Source: Gracilibacillus massiliensis
Lineage (GTDB): Bacteria > Bacillota > Bacilli > Bacillales > Amphibacillaceae
DNA: 64,000 bases
Assembly: GCF_001458115.1 (NCBI RefSeq)
Contig: NZ_CZRP01000012.1
Span: 248,001-312,000, forward strand
Direction of reading: 5' to 3'
This document shows positions 10,414-20,790 of this stretch, piece after piece. The position numbers and the translations under genes are program-made. Every line of letters begins with the position of its first letter. The stretch's first letter is position 1. The notes under the pieces were generated by a model, which saw only the letters and a program-made list of their open reading frames with translations, was not told the origin of the DNA and did no database searches.

Positions 10414-11958
10414 TCAGCTTCGATTTTTTCGTAGTTGTTGGAGTTCATCTTTGCTAATGAATTGTAGGCTGAAAAGAAAGATAATATATCCAACAAATAA
10501 TAGGACAAGTAGGAGAACAAAGGTAAAAATATCGGAAATTTGAAATGAAAAAATTTCAATTAATAAAACTCCAAGCCAAAATGTTAAAGCAATTAATAAA
10601 ACCATTTTAACAACCATTTTCAAAGGAATATAAAAGTGAATCGTCCGGTATAACGTTATTAAATGAAAAAAAGTTCCAATCATGACACCAACACACATTG
10701 CAATTGCAGCACCATAGATACCGATCTGTGGATTCGTCGCTAAGCTAATTAAAATCGTAAACTTAATCATGGTTGCACCAATATTATTCCACATCGCCTG
10801 TTTCGCTAAATCCAGAGCTTGTAGTGTTGCATTTAATGGAAATTGAATATACATAAACAGAAAGCAAGGTGCCATGATTTTAAGAAAAAGACTAGCACTG
10901 GTAGTACCGTACATATATTGCAAGATACTGTCAGCAAAAAGTGTAAGTAATACTGTGGCGATAGCTCCAGAAGCGAAAGAAAGCCTAATTGCTTGATGAA
11001 TGCGATAATGAATTAACTTATTATGCTGATTGGCCTCCGCTTCACTAATATTTGGTACTAATGCAACAGCGAGAGAATGCGTTATGAAGGTAGGTAAAAA
11101 TAACAAAGGCAGCGCATAACCAGTCAAAGCACCATATTGCTTAGTAGCGACAGCAGCTTGAAACCCTGCTAAAGCAAGACTTTGGGCAACTAAAATGGGT
11201 TCTAAAAAATTGGATATTGAATTAACAAGACGACTAGCTGTACTTGGAATCGCAATCGAGAAAAGTTGATGTAATGTTTCTTTGCCACTTATGAGATAAT
11301 TCCACACATTTTTTCTTATTTTAATCCGTTTTTTGATTTGAAACATTCGTAGCATAAATAATAACGAAACAGCTTCACCGATTATAACGGCAACCATAGC
11401 ACCAGCTGCAGCAAATTCTATTCCATAGGGAGCTAACCAACTCACGAGTACTAAAATAAAGCCAATTCGAACAACCTGTTCAATCACTTGAGCATAACTT
11501 TGTGGCTTCATATTTTGCCTTCCTTGGAAGTAACCACGAATAACAGATCCGACAGCACTAATCGGGATGATCGGAATGATCGCCATCATAGGATAGAGTA
11601 CACGAGAATCTGTTAATAAATAATTTGCGATATAAGGGATGATTAAAAACATTAAAACGGAAGAAAGCATACTAAGACTGATGGTGATCGATAACGAGAT
11701 AATTAGAATTTGTTTGATCTTTTTAGTGTCTTTTTTTGCATCGGCTTCTGCTACTCGTTTAGCAATCGCGATTGGTAGTCCGATTTGAGAAATAGTATAC
11801 ATTAAAAATAGTGTAGGCAATGCCATATTATAAAGTCCGATACCTTCCTCGCCCATTAATCGTGCGACAACAATTCTATTAATAAATCCTAAGAAACGAG
11901 TAATCATTCCTGCGATAATTAAAATAATTGTCCCTTTCAAAAAATTTTGTTTGGTCAC
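10414..11958 (-). CDS. spoVB: SpoVB-like MATE/MOP-family lipid flippase
   Basis: A 514-residue polytopic protein of the polysaccharide-flippase (MOP) superfamily with about 14 helices. It opens with KGTIILIIAGMITRFLGFINRIVVARLMG, and GNRIRG-type charged loops include GYFQGRQNMKPQSYAQVIEQ. In B. subtilis SpoVB is needed for spore cortex synthesis and probably flips lipid-linked precursors. Its place between the DUF421 gene and comN/secDF is the same as there, which supports the name over paralogues such as YtgP or YabM. Confidence 0.87.
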   Translation of the reverse strand: MTKQNFLKGTIILIIAGMITRFLGFINRIVVARLMGEEGIGLYNMALPTLFLMYTISQIGLPIAIAKRVAEADAKKDTKKIKQILIISLSITISLSMLSSVLMFLIIPYIANYLLTDSRVLYPMMAIIPIIPISAVGSVIRGYFQGRQNMKPQSYAQVIEQVVRIGFILVLVSWLAPYGIEFAAAGAMVAVIIGEAVSLLFMLRMFQIKKRIKIRKNVWNYLISGKETLHQLFSIAIPSTASRLVNSISNFLEPILVAQSLALAGFQAAVATKQYGALTGYALPLLFLPTFITHSLAVALVPNISEAEANQHNKLIHYRIHQAIRLSFASGAIATVLLTLFADSILQYMYGTTSASLFLKIMAPCFLFMYIQFPLNATLQALDLAKQAMWNNIGATMIKFTILISLATNPQIGIYGAAIAMCVGVMIGTFFHLITLYRTIHFYIPLKMVVKMVLLIALTFWLGVLLIEIFSFQISDIFTFVLLLVLLFVGYIIFLFSLQFISKDELQQLRKNRS

Positions 11959-12076
11959 TTTACTCGACCTACCTTCTCAAATGGAAAATTTTCATATACA
12001 ATGAAGTATATGCATGATAAGAGGACAAGCATGACAAATTCAGATAGATTTTTAATAGGAGATGGAGGAAACTACC

Positions 12077-12364
12077 ATGACAACAAAAAAAGCTGTGTCA
12101 CTTTGGAAGCGTGAATTGCAAAGTGTTTTGGATAGTAAGGTTAGTGAGTTTCAACTTTTAGAATATTCAAAAGCAACTTCAGATGATATCTGGAATTGTC
12201 TGGTCAAAAAAGTTTGGAAAGGTGATCCTGAAAAAGCGTTACATGAGGTTGTTCAGGATATTTTTCATTTACCATCTAATTTATATATGATGTATTTAAC
12301 ACAAGAATCATGGCAAGATAATAATTTACAAGAATCTTTAGATGCATTGTTAGGAAAGAAGTAA
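12077..12364 (+). CDS. Post-transcriptional regulator, ComN/YrzD family
   Basis: A 95-residue cytoplasmic protein. The segment LWKRELQSVLDSKVSEFQLL followed by ATSDDIWNCLVKKVWKG is typical of the ComN family, which affects comE mRNA in B. subtilis. An upstream ATG at 12062 lies inside the ribosome binding site region; the ATG at 12077 has GATGGAGGA seven bases away. It sits just upstream of secDF, as in B. subtilis. Confidence 0.85.
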   Translation: MTTKKAVSLWKRELQSVLDSKVSEFQLLEYSKATSDDIWNCLVKKVWKGDPEKALHEVVQDIFHLPSNLYMMYLTQESWQDNNLQESLDALLGKK

Positions 12365-12443
12365 AAGTACTAAGTTTACTTGTCTAATAAATGATTTTTA
12401 TAGTATTATTAGTGTGTTGTGAAATTCTAGGGAGGCTTTACAT

Positions 12444-14702
12444 ATGGTGAAAAGAGGAAGGATCGTTGCTTTTTTTCTTATTGTTCTCATTTTAGGAGCA
12501 ACGATAGGGACAACCTATTCTGAAGTAGCAAGTAAAATTAAATTAGGTTTAGATTTACAAGGTGGATTTGAGGTTTTATATGATGTCAAACCATTAGATG
12601 ACGAACAAGAAGTGGATACAAGCGTTCTTGAGGCCACAGTTGAAAATCTAGAACGACGTGTAAATGCTATTGGTATTAGTGAACCAAGTTTCAATATAGA
12701 GGAACCCGATCGAATCCGTGTTCAACTTGCAGGTGTGGAAGATCAAGATGAAGCTCGCGAGATGTTAGCTACTACCGCTGAATTATCGTTCCGTGATGTG
12801 AATGGTAAAAAGTATTTGGATGGTTCAGATATAAAGGAAGGTAGTGCGACTCAAGATTTTCATCCAGATACAAATCAGCCAATTGTAAGCTTGCAATTTA
12901 AAGACGCAGACCGATTCGGTGAAACTACAAAAGAAATTTATGAAAATCCTGACTTGCCGAACCAAGTTGTGATTTGGATGGACTATGAAGAAGGTGATAC
13001 ATACGAAGAAGAAATGAATAAAGAAGACTCTAAGGTGATTTCGGCACCAACTTTTAGAAATGTTTTAAATACAACAGATATTATGATAGAAGGTAATTTC
13101 ACGATTGAATCTGCTGATCAACTTGCAGATCTTTTAAACGCCGGTTCTTTACCAGTTGAATTAGAAGAAGAGTATTCTACTTCTGTTGGTGCACAGTTTG
13201 GCCAACAAGCTTTAGATAAAACGGTATTTGCCGGTATTTTAGGCGTATTATTAATTTTTATTTATATGATTTTTTATTATCGATTCCCAGGGGTTATTGC
13301 GGCAATCACATTAAGTATTTATGTCTATTTAGTGCTATTAGTTTTCCAATTAATGAATGGTGTACTAACATTACCTGGTATTGCTGCGCTTGTACTAGGG
13401 GTTGGTATGGCGGTTGATGCCAACATTATTACTTATGAACGGATTAAAGAAGAATTAAAAGAGGGTAAATCAATTAAAGCAGCCTTTAAAGCAGGTAATA
13501 AGCATTCATTGTCCACAATATTTGATGCTAATATTACAACAATGATTGCAGCTGCTGTATTATTTATATTTGGTACAAGTTCTGTAAAAGGTTTTGCAAC
13601 ATTGTTATTGGTAAGTATTGTATTAAGTTTTGTGACAGCAGTGTTTGGTTCAAGATTATTCCTGAGTTTTTGGGTCAACAGTAACTTTTTAAATAAGCGA
13701 CCAGGCTGGTTTGATGTAAAGCAAGATCAAATTCTAGATAAAAATAGTAAAGAAGAAGTGCAACCTACTTTCTTGGGACGACAATTTGATTTTGTCAAAC
13801 ACCGTAAGAAATTTTTCCGTATTTCCATGGCCTTAGTAGTCTTGGGGATTGCATGTCTAGCAATCTTTAGGTTGAATTTAGGCATAGATTTCACTGCAGG
13901 ATCTCGTGTCGAAATATTGGCTGATCAATCCTTAACTGCTGAGGAAATAGAAGAGGGACTACAAACACTAGATTTAGAAGCAAGTGCACCAATCGTATTA
14001 TCAGGTGACGATCAAAACATTGCGGTGGCTCGTTTCTCTTCTGAGCTATCACAAGAAAAGGTCTCTGAGGTTCGTAGCTTCTTTGAAGAAAAATATGGCA
14101 GTGCACCAACCGTTAATACAGTGTCTTCTGTAGTTGGTGAAGAATTAGCCAAGAATGCGGTGTTAGCTGTTTTATATGCTTCAATCGGCATTATCATCTA
14201 TGTCACAATCCGATTCGAATTCTATTCAGCTTTAACTGCAATCTTAGCCTTATTACATGATGCATTTTTCATTATTGCTTTGTTCAGTATTACAAGACTC
14301 GAATTTGATATTACGATTATAGCGGCAATATTAACCATTGTCGGTTATTCAATCAATGATACGATTGTAACGTTTGATCGGATTAGAGAAAATTTAAAGA
14401 AGAAGAAACGTGTTAAATCGTTTGCTGAATTAGCTAAAATCATTAACCATAGTTTAATGCAGACGTTAGCAAGAAGTATCAATACCGTCTTAACGGTTGT
14501 TTTTGCTGCTGTGATGTTACTAGTATTTGGTGCTTCGGCGATTACTAACTTCTCGTTTGCCTTAGTTGTTGGCTTAATCGCAGGTACTTACTCTTCCTTA
14601 TTTATTGCAGCGCAAGTTTGGTTAGTATGGAGAGGGAAGTCAATCAAGGAAAAACCAATCGAATATACAGAGAAAAAATACAACGACGGCCCACAAGTAT
14701 AA
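12444..14702 (+). CDS. secDF: Fused protein translocase subunit SecDF
   Basis: SecD and SecF are joined in one 752-residue membrane protein that uses the proton gradient to pull secreted proteins out of SecYEG. The SecD half has helix 1, KLGLDLQGGFEVLYDV, a periplasmic domain and five helices with GVGMAVDANIITYERI. The SecF half begins near residue 445 and contains LGIDFTAGSRVEI and VGYSINDTIVTFDRIREN. Fusion is the normal arrangement in Bacillus. It may work with YajC at 5.3 kb. Confidence 0.96.
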   Translation: MVKRGRIVAFFLIVLILGATIGTTYSEVASKIKLGLDLQGGFEVLYDVKPLDDEQEVDTSVLEATVENLERRVNAIGISEPSFNIEEPDRIRVQLAGVEDQDEAREMLATTAELSFRDVNGKKYLDGSDIKEGSATQDFHPDTNQPIVSLQFKDADRFGETTKEIYENPDLPNQVVIWMDYEEGDTYEEEMNKEDSKVISAPTFRNVLNTTDIMIEGNFTIESADQLADLLNAGSLPVELEEEYSTSVGAQFGQQALDKTVFAGILGVLLIFIYMIFYYRFPGVIAAITLSIYVYLVLLVFQLMNGVLTLPGIAALVLGVGMAVDANIITYERIKEELKEGKSIKAAFKAGNKHSLSTIFDANITTMIAAAVLFIFGTSSVKGFATLLLVSIVLSFVTAVFGSRLFLSFWVNSNFLNKRPGWFDVKQDQILDKNSKEEVQPTFLGRQFDFVKHRKKFFRISMALVVLGIACLAIFRLNLGIDFTAGSRVEILADQSLTAEEIEEGLQTLDLEASAPIVLSGDDQNIAVARFSSELSQEKVSEVRSFFEEKYGSAPTVNTVSSVVGEELAKNAVLAVLYASIGIIIYVTIRFEFYSALTAILALLHDAFFIIALFSITRLEFDITIIAAILTIVGYSINDTIVTFDRIRENLKKKKRVKSFAELAKIINHSLMQTLARSINTVLTVVFAAVMLLVFGASAITNFSFALVVGLIAGTYSSLFIAAQVWLVWRGKSIKEKPIEYTEKKYNDGPQV

Positions 14703-14705
14703 TCC

Positions 14706-14745
14706 AAAAAGCAGAGCATATCCAAAATGCTCTGCTTTTTAATTT
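14706..14745 (+). terminator. Terminator after secDF
   Basis: The stem AAAAGCAGAGCAT pairs with ATGCTCTGCTTTT around a short loop, with trailing T residues. Confidence 0.88.
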
Positions 14746-14764
14746 AGCGTATAAAAACTATACA

Positions 14765-15222
14765 TCGAAGTACCTGTTACTGCTCACTTTGAAATTTTGA
14801 TGAGTGGAATGCAAAAGCTCCGTCCATTTACTTCGCTTTCCGCGGGCACGGCCTCAGCTTCCTCAGAAAAGCAAAGTGCGCTTTTCCTGCGGGATCTTCA
14901 GCTCGCGCTATTCCCGCTGGAGTCTTCGTAAATGGACTACGCTTAAGTAGAGTTCAACAAAGTAAGTAACAGCTAAAATATTAACATCAAAGGTTATTTC
15001 ATAGTACTTGAACAGAAATCTGTACAAAGCGGAGGAAAAATGCGACACTCCTTGGGGAACAGCACGAGCTGAAGATCCACTTTGGGAAGTGGTCTTCTTT
15101 CCAAAGTTAGCTGAAGCCGTGCCCCCGGAAAGGGAGTGTTTTTCCGTAGCGCTGGATTTACACTCATCTAAATTCTTTATAATAATCGTCACAAGTTCGC
15201 AGTTTGTGTCTAACTAATAATG
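14765..15222. repeat. Composite palindromic repeat, type B, copy 3 (inverted relative to copy 1)
   Basis: This carries the same two units as 2548-3035 in reverse complement order: first the unit with CTCCGTCCATTTACTTCGC (about 14815-14945), then the unit with GGAGGAAAAATGCGACACTCC (about 15030-15155). The end motif TTCGCAGTTTGTGTCTA appears at both 3003-3019 and 15195-15211, although in the same orientation, because each composite has inverted ends. It separates secDF from the lapA-like gene. Confidence 0.85.
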
Positions 15223-15314
15223 ATGAATCTAAAGTCTTAGGATTAAATCGACATTGTTTACTTCATCCTATATAATGGGTATAGGAAAAGTGAGATCATC
15301 GAAGGAGGTAGCAT

Positions 15315-15644
15315 ATGAAAGGACAAACGTACATCATTCTAGCCGTAGTTTTCGCTGTCGTAATTGCCATTTTTGCTGTCATAAATGTAGATCCCGTCGA
15401 AGTAGATTATCTCTTCGGTTCTGGAGAAGCACCACTCATTCTTATCATATTATTTTCCGTTTTAATGGGAGCTATTATTACTGCTTCTGTTGGCGTAATT
15501 CGTGTTATTCGATTGCAAAAAGAATTACGAGCAGCAAAAGCTGAAATTAATACACTGAAATCACAAGATAATCCAGTGGTGGACGTAGAATCAGAGCCAA
15601 CCGAAACATTTGAATTAGAAGAAAACGACGATAAAGTAAAATAA
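15315..15644 (+). CDS. LapA family (DUF1049) membrane protein, YrvD-like
   Basis: A 109-residue protein with two helices (about residues 6-26 and 43-65) separated by the short segment DPVEVDYLFGSGEAPL, the LapA/DUF1049 hallmark. A coiled-coil follows (QKELRAAKAEINTLKSQ), then an acidic tail. GAAGGAGGTAGC precedes the ATG. E. coli LapA acts in lipopolysaccharide assembly, which does not apply here; the role in Gram-positives is unknown. It lies upstream of recJ, as yrvD does in B. subtilis. Confidence 0.85.
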   Translation: MKGQTYIILAVVFAVVIAIFAVINVDPVEVDYLFGSGEAPLILIILFSVLMGAIITASVGVIRVIRLQKELRAAKAEINTLKSQDNPVVDVESEPTETFELEENDDKVK

Positions 15645-15700
15645 TTCTGTTTGCTACCCTTGATACACTTTTGTATAATAAGTGAGTCAGGGGTGAATTT

Positions 15701-18022
15701 ATGTTAGAAAGTCAATCAAACTGGATTTTTACATATAACCAATCAGATACCGAAAATTTGGAAGAGTTAGCAGATGTAAACGTTTCTCCTATTGTCAAAC
15801 AATTGTTACTGCAAAGGGGAATCAATTCAACAGAAAAAGCTAATCATTTTCTAAATCCGGAATTAGATCAATTACATGATACATCTAATTTTTCGGATAT
15901 TGATAAAGCCGTTAATCGAGTGAAAAAGGCAATTGATGAAGGCGAAAGTATTCTGGTCTATGGCGATTATGATGCCGATGGAGTCACCTCTACCACTGTC
16001 ATGGTCGAAGCATTACGAGAAAGTGGTGCGATGTGTGATTATTATATTCCCAATCGATTTAAAGAAGGATATGGTCCGAATGAAGACGCGTTCCGTGAAG
16101 CACACCAACAAGGCTTTCAAATCATCATAACTGTAGATAATGGTATCGCAGGAGTAAATGAGGTGGAAGTTGCCAAAAAATTAGGAATTGATGTTATTAT
16201 TACCGATCACCATGAAGTACAAGAGAAACTACCTGATGCTTATGCGATTATTCATCCAAAGTGCTCTGAAAACTATCCGTTTAAAGAATTAGCTGGTGTC
16301 GGAGTCGCATTTAAATTTGCAGAACATTTACTAGGTTACTTTCCGAAACAATTTCTTGACTTGGTTGTAATCGGAACTATTGCTGACTTAGTGCCGTTAA
16401 AAGATGAGAATCGTATATTAGTTCATTATGGATTACAAGCATTAAGTCGTTCCGATCGAAAAGGGTTAAAAGCGTTAAAGAAACTCAGTCAAATCGAAGG
16501 AAACGTAACAGAAGAGGATATAGGTTTTAGGATTGGACCTCGTTTAAATGCGGTAGGTCGCTTGCAAGATGCTAATATGGCAGTAGATCTGTTATTAACG
16601 GATGATCCACAAGAGGCAGAAGAATTAGCAAATTATGTTCAAGAACTTAATACCGAAAGGCAAAAAGTCGTGTCCTCGATTACTAAAGAGGCGATCGATT
16701 TGTTTGAACAAAGCAAAGGTGATCATAACGTAATCATTGTAGCGAATGAAGGTTGGAATCAAGGGGTATTAGGTATTGTTGCTTCTAAATTAGTACAAAC
16801 GTATTACCGTCCAGCAATCGTTTTAACGATCGATCCTGATACAAAACAAGCCAAAGGATCTGCTCGAAGTATTGAAGGATTCGATATGTTTGAAAATTGT
16901 ATGGAGCACAGAGAATTATTTACTCACTTTGGTGGCCATGCACAAGCAGCGGGAATGACCTTACCGGAAGAAAACATCAATACTCTGCAAAAAGAATTAG
17001 ATTCCTGTGCCGAAGCACAACTAACAGAGGAAGATTACCGTCCACAGCTTCAGATTAGTAGCAAATTAAATATTGTTGATATTGATATGAAGCTATTAGA
17101 AACTCTTGATCAATTGGCTCCATTTGGGATGGGCAATCCAAAACCACTTTTTCATGTAGAAGCTACACCAGCAGACATTAGACAAATAGGTGCCACAAGG
17201 AATCATCTAAAAATGAAATTTGATGTTTCTGGTGTTCAGATTGATAGTATCGGTTTTGGACTTGGAGATAAAATGCCATTGATTGCTAAACAAACGCCAA
17301 TTGAAGCGGTTGGTGAATTGCAAGTAAATGAATGGAACGGTATTCGTAAACCACAAATGATGTTGAAAGATATTGCTGTCAACAGTTGGCAACTTTTTGA
17401 TTATCGAGGCTCAAGAAGTTGGCAGCAAAAGATAGACAGTAATCAATCCAATCAGTTTTTTGTAAGCTTTCAAGGGATCGACAATCAAGATATTCCAGTT
17501 TCCGATGTCGAATCCATGATAACCTATGAAAGAACGATTGATAGTTTATATTTATTAGATTTACCTAATTCTCTGGATGAAATAAGAAAAGTTTTACAAA
17601 ACGTTGACTTTAAGCGATTATTTGTTTGTTTTTCTACTGACGAGAGTAATTATTTTCGATCATTGCCAACTAGAGAAGAATTTAAATGGTTATACCAACA
17701 GCTAGTAAAACGAAAATATTTTGACTATAAAATAGACGCACCGAAACTAGCAAAATTCAAAGGCTGGAAACTAGAAAAGATAAAATTTATGTTCCAAGTT
17801 TTTCATGAGCTCCATTTTGTTACAAGAGAAAATGGTGTGATTGTTCCAACCAATCAACCATCTAAAAAGGATTTAACAGAAGCACAAGTATATCAGGAAA
17901 GAAAGCAATGGATCGAATTAGAAGAAGTATTAATTTATTCATCATATACACAATTAAAAACATGGTTATCTGAACAATTAGAAGTTGAGGTGCCTGAGGA
18001 GGAAATGGCTTATGGATTATAA
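15701..18022 (+). CDS. recJ: Single-stranded-DNA-specific exonuclease RecJ
   Basis: RecJ degrades single-stranded DNA 5' to 3' in recombination and mismatch repair. DHH-family motifs are present: [14 protein letters not shown] near residue 85, [16 protein letters not shown] and [10 protein letters not shown] in the DHHA1 domain. The 773-residue protein includes the long C-terminal extension found in Bacillus RecJ. It overlaps apt by 11 bases, suggesting coupled translation. Confidence 0.96.
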   Translation: MLESQSNWIFTYNQSDTENLEELADVNVSPIVKQLLLQRGINSTEKANHFLNPELDQLHDTSNFSDIDKAVNRVKKAIDEGESILVYGDYDADGVTSTTVMVEALRESGAMCDYYIPNRFKEGYGPNEDAFREAHQQGFQIIITVDNGIAGVNEVEVAKKLGIDVIITDHHEVQEKLPDAYAIIHPKCSENYPFKELAGVGVAFKFAEHLLGYFPKQFLDLVVIGTIADLVPLKDENRILVHYGLQALSRSDRKGLKALKKLSQIEGNVTEEDIGFRIGPRLNAVGRLQDANMAVDLLLTDDPQEAEELANYVQELNTERQKVVSSITKEAIDLFEQSKGDHNVIIVANEGWNQGVLGIVASKLVQTYYRPAIVLTIDPDTKQAKGSARSIEGFDMFENCMEHRELFTHFGGHAQAAGMTLPEENINTLQKELDSCAEAQLTEEDYRPQLQISSKLNIVDIDMKLLETLDQLAPFGMGNPKPLFHVEATPADIRQIGATRNHLKMKFDVSGVQIDSIGFGLGDKMPLIAKQTPIEAVGELQVNEWNGIRKPQMMLKDIAVNSWQLFDYRGSRSWQQKIDSNQSNQFFVSFQGIDNQDIPVSDVESMITYERTIDSLYLLDLPNSLDEIRKVLQNVDFKRLFVCFSTDESNYFRSLPTREEFKWLYQQLVKRKYFDYKIDAPKLAKFKGWKLEKIKFMFQVFHELHFVTRENGVIVPTNQPSKKDLTEAQVYQERKQWIELEEVLIYSSYTQLKTWLSEQLEVEVPEEEMAYGL

Positions 18023-18524
18023 AAAGTATATAACGGTGGTAGAAGATTGGCCTAAAAAAGGTGTTAAATTTAAAGACATTACGACATTAATGGATAATGG
18101 TCCTGCATATAAAGCAGCAGTAGATGAAATTGTAACATATGCAAAAACAAGAGAAATTGACCTTGTGGTTGGTCCAGAGGCAAGAGGATTTATCGTTGGT
18201 TGTCCAGTGTCTTATGCTTTGGAAATTGGATTTGCACCAGTTCGTAAGGAAGGCAAATTACCTCGTGAAGTAATCAAAGTAGATTATGGGTTAGAGTATG
18301 GAGAAAACGTCTTAACGATTCACAAAGATGCAATAAAGCCAGGTCAACGTGTGTTGATTACTGATGATTTATTAGCAACCGGTGGAACGATCGAGGCTAC
18401 TATTAAACTGGTCGAAGAATTAGGTGGAATTGTAGTAGGGTGTGCGTTCTTAATCGAATTAACTTATTTAAACGGTCGTGACAAACTAGAAGGCTACGAT
18501 GTATTAACATTAATGGATTACTAA
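18012..18524 (+). CDS. apt: Adenine phosphoribosyltransferase
   Basis: Apt makes AMP from adenine and PRPP in purine salvage. The PRPP loop [13 protein letters not shown] and the start [20 protein letters not shown] are clear. I chose the ATG at 18012 because GAGGAGGAAA lies just upstream and it gives 170 residues, the B. subtilis length. An earlier in-frame ATG at 17985 would read into the end of recJ. It ends at a bidirectional terminator. Confidence 0.95.
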   Translation: MDYKKYITVVEDWPKKGVKFKDITTLMDNGPAYKAAVDEIVTYAKTREIDLVVGPEARGFIVGCPVSYALEIGFAPVRKEGKLPREVIKVDYGLEYGENVLTIHKDAIKPGQRVLITDDLLATGGTIEATIKLVEELGGIVVGCAFLIELTYLNGRDKLEGYDVLTLMDY

Positions 18525-18536
18525 TACAGACAGAAC

Positions 18537-18571
18537 AAGATGACTTCAAAATAGAAGTCATCTTTTTTATA
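18537..18571. terminator. Bidirectional terminator between apt and the iron permease genes
   Basis: AGATGACTTC pairs with GAAGTCATCT, flanked by A and T runs on the two sides, so it can serve apt on the plus strand and the permease pair on the minus strand. Confidence 0.85.
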
Positions 18572-19567
18572 CTAAGATTTCATTAGCAGGTAGATGAAGT
18601 AGATTCCTCCTACTAAAGAAACGATTAAACCAACAGGTATTTCAGACGGGGCAAGTATATTTCGGCCTATTGTGTCTGCTGCTAATAGCAACAAAGCTCC
18701 TAGTAAAGCAGAAGTAATGAGCATCTGTTTATGACCCGCACCAACTAATCTTCGTGCCAAGTGCGGAATTACAAGACCAAGAAAAGCAATCGCACCCCCG
18801 ACAGCCACGCTTGCACCTGCAAGAGCTACTGCGATAAAAAGTAGGAGGATTCTTTCTTTCTCTACTGCTGTACCAAGTCCTTGAGCCGTTTCATCACCAA
18901 GATGTAATGTATCCAAAGTTCTTGCTTTAAAAAAAGTAATCGGGAGCAGAATAATAATCCATGGCAATAATGCTAAGGTGTAACTCCAATCCGTTCCAGC
19001 AATATTTCCAGATAACCAAATCGTAGCTTGAGTAAAATTATCAGGATCCATTTTCAATTGATAGACAATAATCAAAGCTTGAAATGCTGCGTTTATACCA
19101 ATACCAACTAAGATTAATCGAATCGGAGAGACACCATTCTTCCAGGAAATTAAATATATTAAAATAGCGGCCACTACGGCCCCTGCAAGTGCTGCTAGAG
19201 GTAGTACAAAAACTTGTGATGTCGGGTTTCCCTGTGTTAAGTAAATAAATAATACGACAGCAAAACCGGCACCGCTATTAATCCCTAAAATACCCGGGTC
19301 AGCCAATTCATTATGTGTTACACCTTGAAGAATCGCACCAGAGATTGCCATTCCGGCCCCGATTAAGAGTGCAATCACCATACGTGGAAGCCTGAAATCA
19401 AATAAGACAAGTTGATTCTGATCACTTCCTTGGCCAATCATGGTTTTCCATACATCTAACGGAGCGATACGCATTGTGCCGATATTAAGTGAAATTAATA
19501 GTGTGATAATAATTGCAAGTATTAGTCCTACTATCATAAATCCTGCTTTTCTTTTTTGTGAAGTCAT
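18572..19567 (-). CDS. Iron-siderophore ABC transporter permease (FecCD family), second subunit
   Basis: A 331-residue BtuC/FecCD-type permease with about nine to ten helices. It contains GAGMAISGAILQGVTHNELADPGILGINSGAG near residue 60 and AFLGLVIPHLARRLVG near the C-terminus, the ATPase-contact region. It overlaps the upstream permease stop by one base. It resembles YfhA of B. subtilis, part of a hydroxamate/citrate siderophore importer; the siderophore itself is not certain. No ATPase gene is nearby. Confidence 0.87.
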   Translation of the reverse strand: MTSQKRKAGFMIVGLILAIIITLLISLNIGTMRIAPLDVWKTMIGQGSDQNQLVLFDFRLPRMVIALLIGAGMAISGAILQGVTHNELADPGILGINSGAGFAVVLFIYLTQGNPTSQVFVLPLAALAGAVVAAILIYLISWKNGVSPIRLILVGIGINAAFQALIIVYQLKMDPDNFTQATIWLSGNIAGTDWSYTLALLPWIIILLPITFFKARTLDTLHLGDETAQGLGTAVEKERILLLFIAVALAGASVAVGGAIAFLGLVIPHLARRLVGAGHKQMLITSALLGALLLLAADTIGRNILAPSEIPVGLIVSLVGGIYFIYLLMKS

Positions 19568-20592
19568 TATAAGCCTCTCCCTTCACGCCGAGCAAGATAG
19601 AGGAAGATTGGAACCCCTACTAATGCAGTCATCGTACCTACTGGTGTTTCAAATGGAGGATTTATCATTCGAGACGCGGTATCGGCAAGAACTAGAAGCA
19701 GTGCTCCTAAAATAGCTGCTGCTGGAATAATCCATTGATAATTTACTCCAACAAGAAAGCGTGTAATGTGTGGAATCACTAGACCGATAAATCCAATCGT
19801 TCCTGCAACTGCAACTGCTGCCCCTGTTAAAAGAAGTACAACTATTGTTGCGGTTACTTTAAGAACAACGGTTTGTTGACCCAATCCTTTTGCAACATCA
19901 TCACCTAAGTTTAGTACGGTAATCGATTTCGATAATAAAAGAGCGATAACCAGACCGATCAGTACAATCGGTGCCAGCAATTGTACATGAATCCATTGGA
20001 CACTAGCAACACCACCTGCATACCAAAAGCTTATATCTTTTGCAATATTAAAATGAATCGCTATACCAGAAGATAGAGCACTTAACATAGATGTTACAGC
20101 AGTACCAGCTAAAGCTAATTTAACAGGAGTAAGGCCACTTTTAGAAATCGAACCTACTCCAAAAACTATACCAGCTCCTAATCCTGCTCCAGCAAAAGCC
20201 CATACCATCATGCTTAAGGATGAAACTTGCGGCGTGATTGCCATAGCTACAGCGATCATAAAACTTGCACCCGCAGTTACTCCCATAATAGAGGGGGATG
20301 CCAAGGCATTTCGAGTCATTCCCTGCATAATTGCTCCTGATACAGCGAGAGCTGCGCCAATTAAAGCAGCGGCCAATCCCCGAGGTATACGCAAATTACG
20401 AATGATCTGATGCGCAGTTTCATCGGGGTTATATTGCGCGAGACTGTTCCAAATCGTAGGTAAATCAACTTCTGCTGCCCCATATAATATCGATAATCCT
20501 AGCGAAAGTAAAAGTATAATAAAACCGCCAATAATTACGAAAGATGCCACCAGTGGCCTAGAATTTTGTTTGTTTCTTTTATAAAAAGACAT
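19567..20592 (-). CDS. Iron-siderophore ABC transporter permease (FecCD family), first subunit
   Basis: FecCD-type permease of about 341 residues with GAALAVSGAIMQGMTRNALASPSIMG and GTIGFIGLVIPHITRFLVG, homologous to the adjacent permease; together they would form the membrane heterodimer. GTG at 20598 and ATG at 20592 are both possible. I prefer the ATG, ten bases from AAGGAG. It is divergent from the binding-protein gene across a region with two Fur boxes, so iron repression of both directions is likely. Confidence 0.87.
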   Translation of the reverse strand: MSFYKRNKQNSRPLVASFVIIGGFIILLLSLGLSILYGAAEVDLPTIWNSLAQYNPDETAHQIIRNLRIPRGLAAALIGAALAVSGAIMQGMTRNALASPSIMGVTAGASFMIAVAMAITPQVSSLSMMVWAFAGAGLGAGIVFGVGSISKSGLTPVKLALAGTAVTSMLSALSSGIAIHFNIAKDISFWYAGGVASVQWIHVQLLAPIVLIGLVIALLLSKSITVLNLGDDVAKGLGQQTVVLKVTATIVVLLLTGAAVAVAGTIGFIGLVIPHITRFLVGVNYQWIIPAAAILGALLLVLADTASRMINPPFETPVGTMTALVGVPIFLYLARREGRGL

Positions 20593-20614
20593 TTTCACGA
20601 TACTCCTTAAACAT

Positions 20615-20629
20615 TGAGAACAATTTTCA
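20615..20629. promoter_or_regulatory. Fur box upstream of the permease genes
   Basis: TGAGAACAATTTTCA matches the 7-1-7 Fur consensus TGATAATNATTATCA at 11 of 14 defined positions. It lies about 25 bases upstream of the permease start, placed to repress the minus-strand operon when iron is plentiful. Confidence 0.75.
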
Positions 20630-20709
20630 CCGTTTCTAGTATAATCGATTGAAATAGATTATGGTAGTAGAGAGGTTTTAATTTGAAAAATATTTCTTGT
20701 AATTGAAAA

Positions 20710-20724
20710 TGAAAATTGTTATCA
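20710..20724. promoter_or_regulatory. Fur box upstream of the siderophore-binding lipoprotein
   Basis: TGAAAATTGTTATCA matches the Fur 7-1-7 consensus at 12 of 14 defined positions. It is 67 bases before the binding-protein start, over the expected promoter. Confidence 0.8.
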
Positions 20725-20790
20725 TTTATAAAGTGAGATTACACCGTAATAATATTAATTGCGTTACATAGTAGAAGGGGGAATTTTAAA

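Noticed and set aside
10167-10559. 130-codon minus-strand frame overlapping the start of the repeat and the end of spoVB
   Set aside because: It reads through repeat sequence and the spoVB 3' end in the wrong frame.
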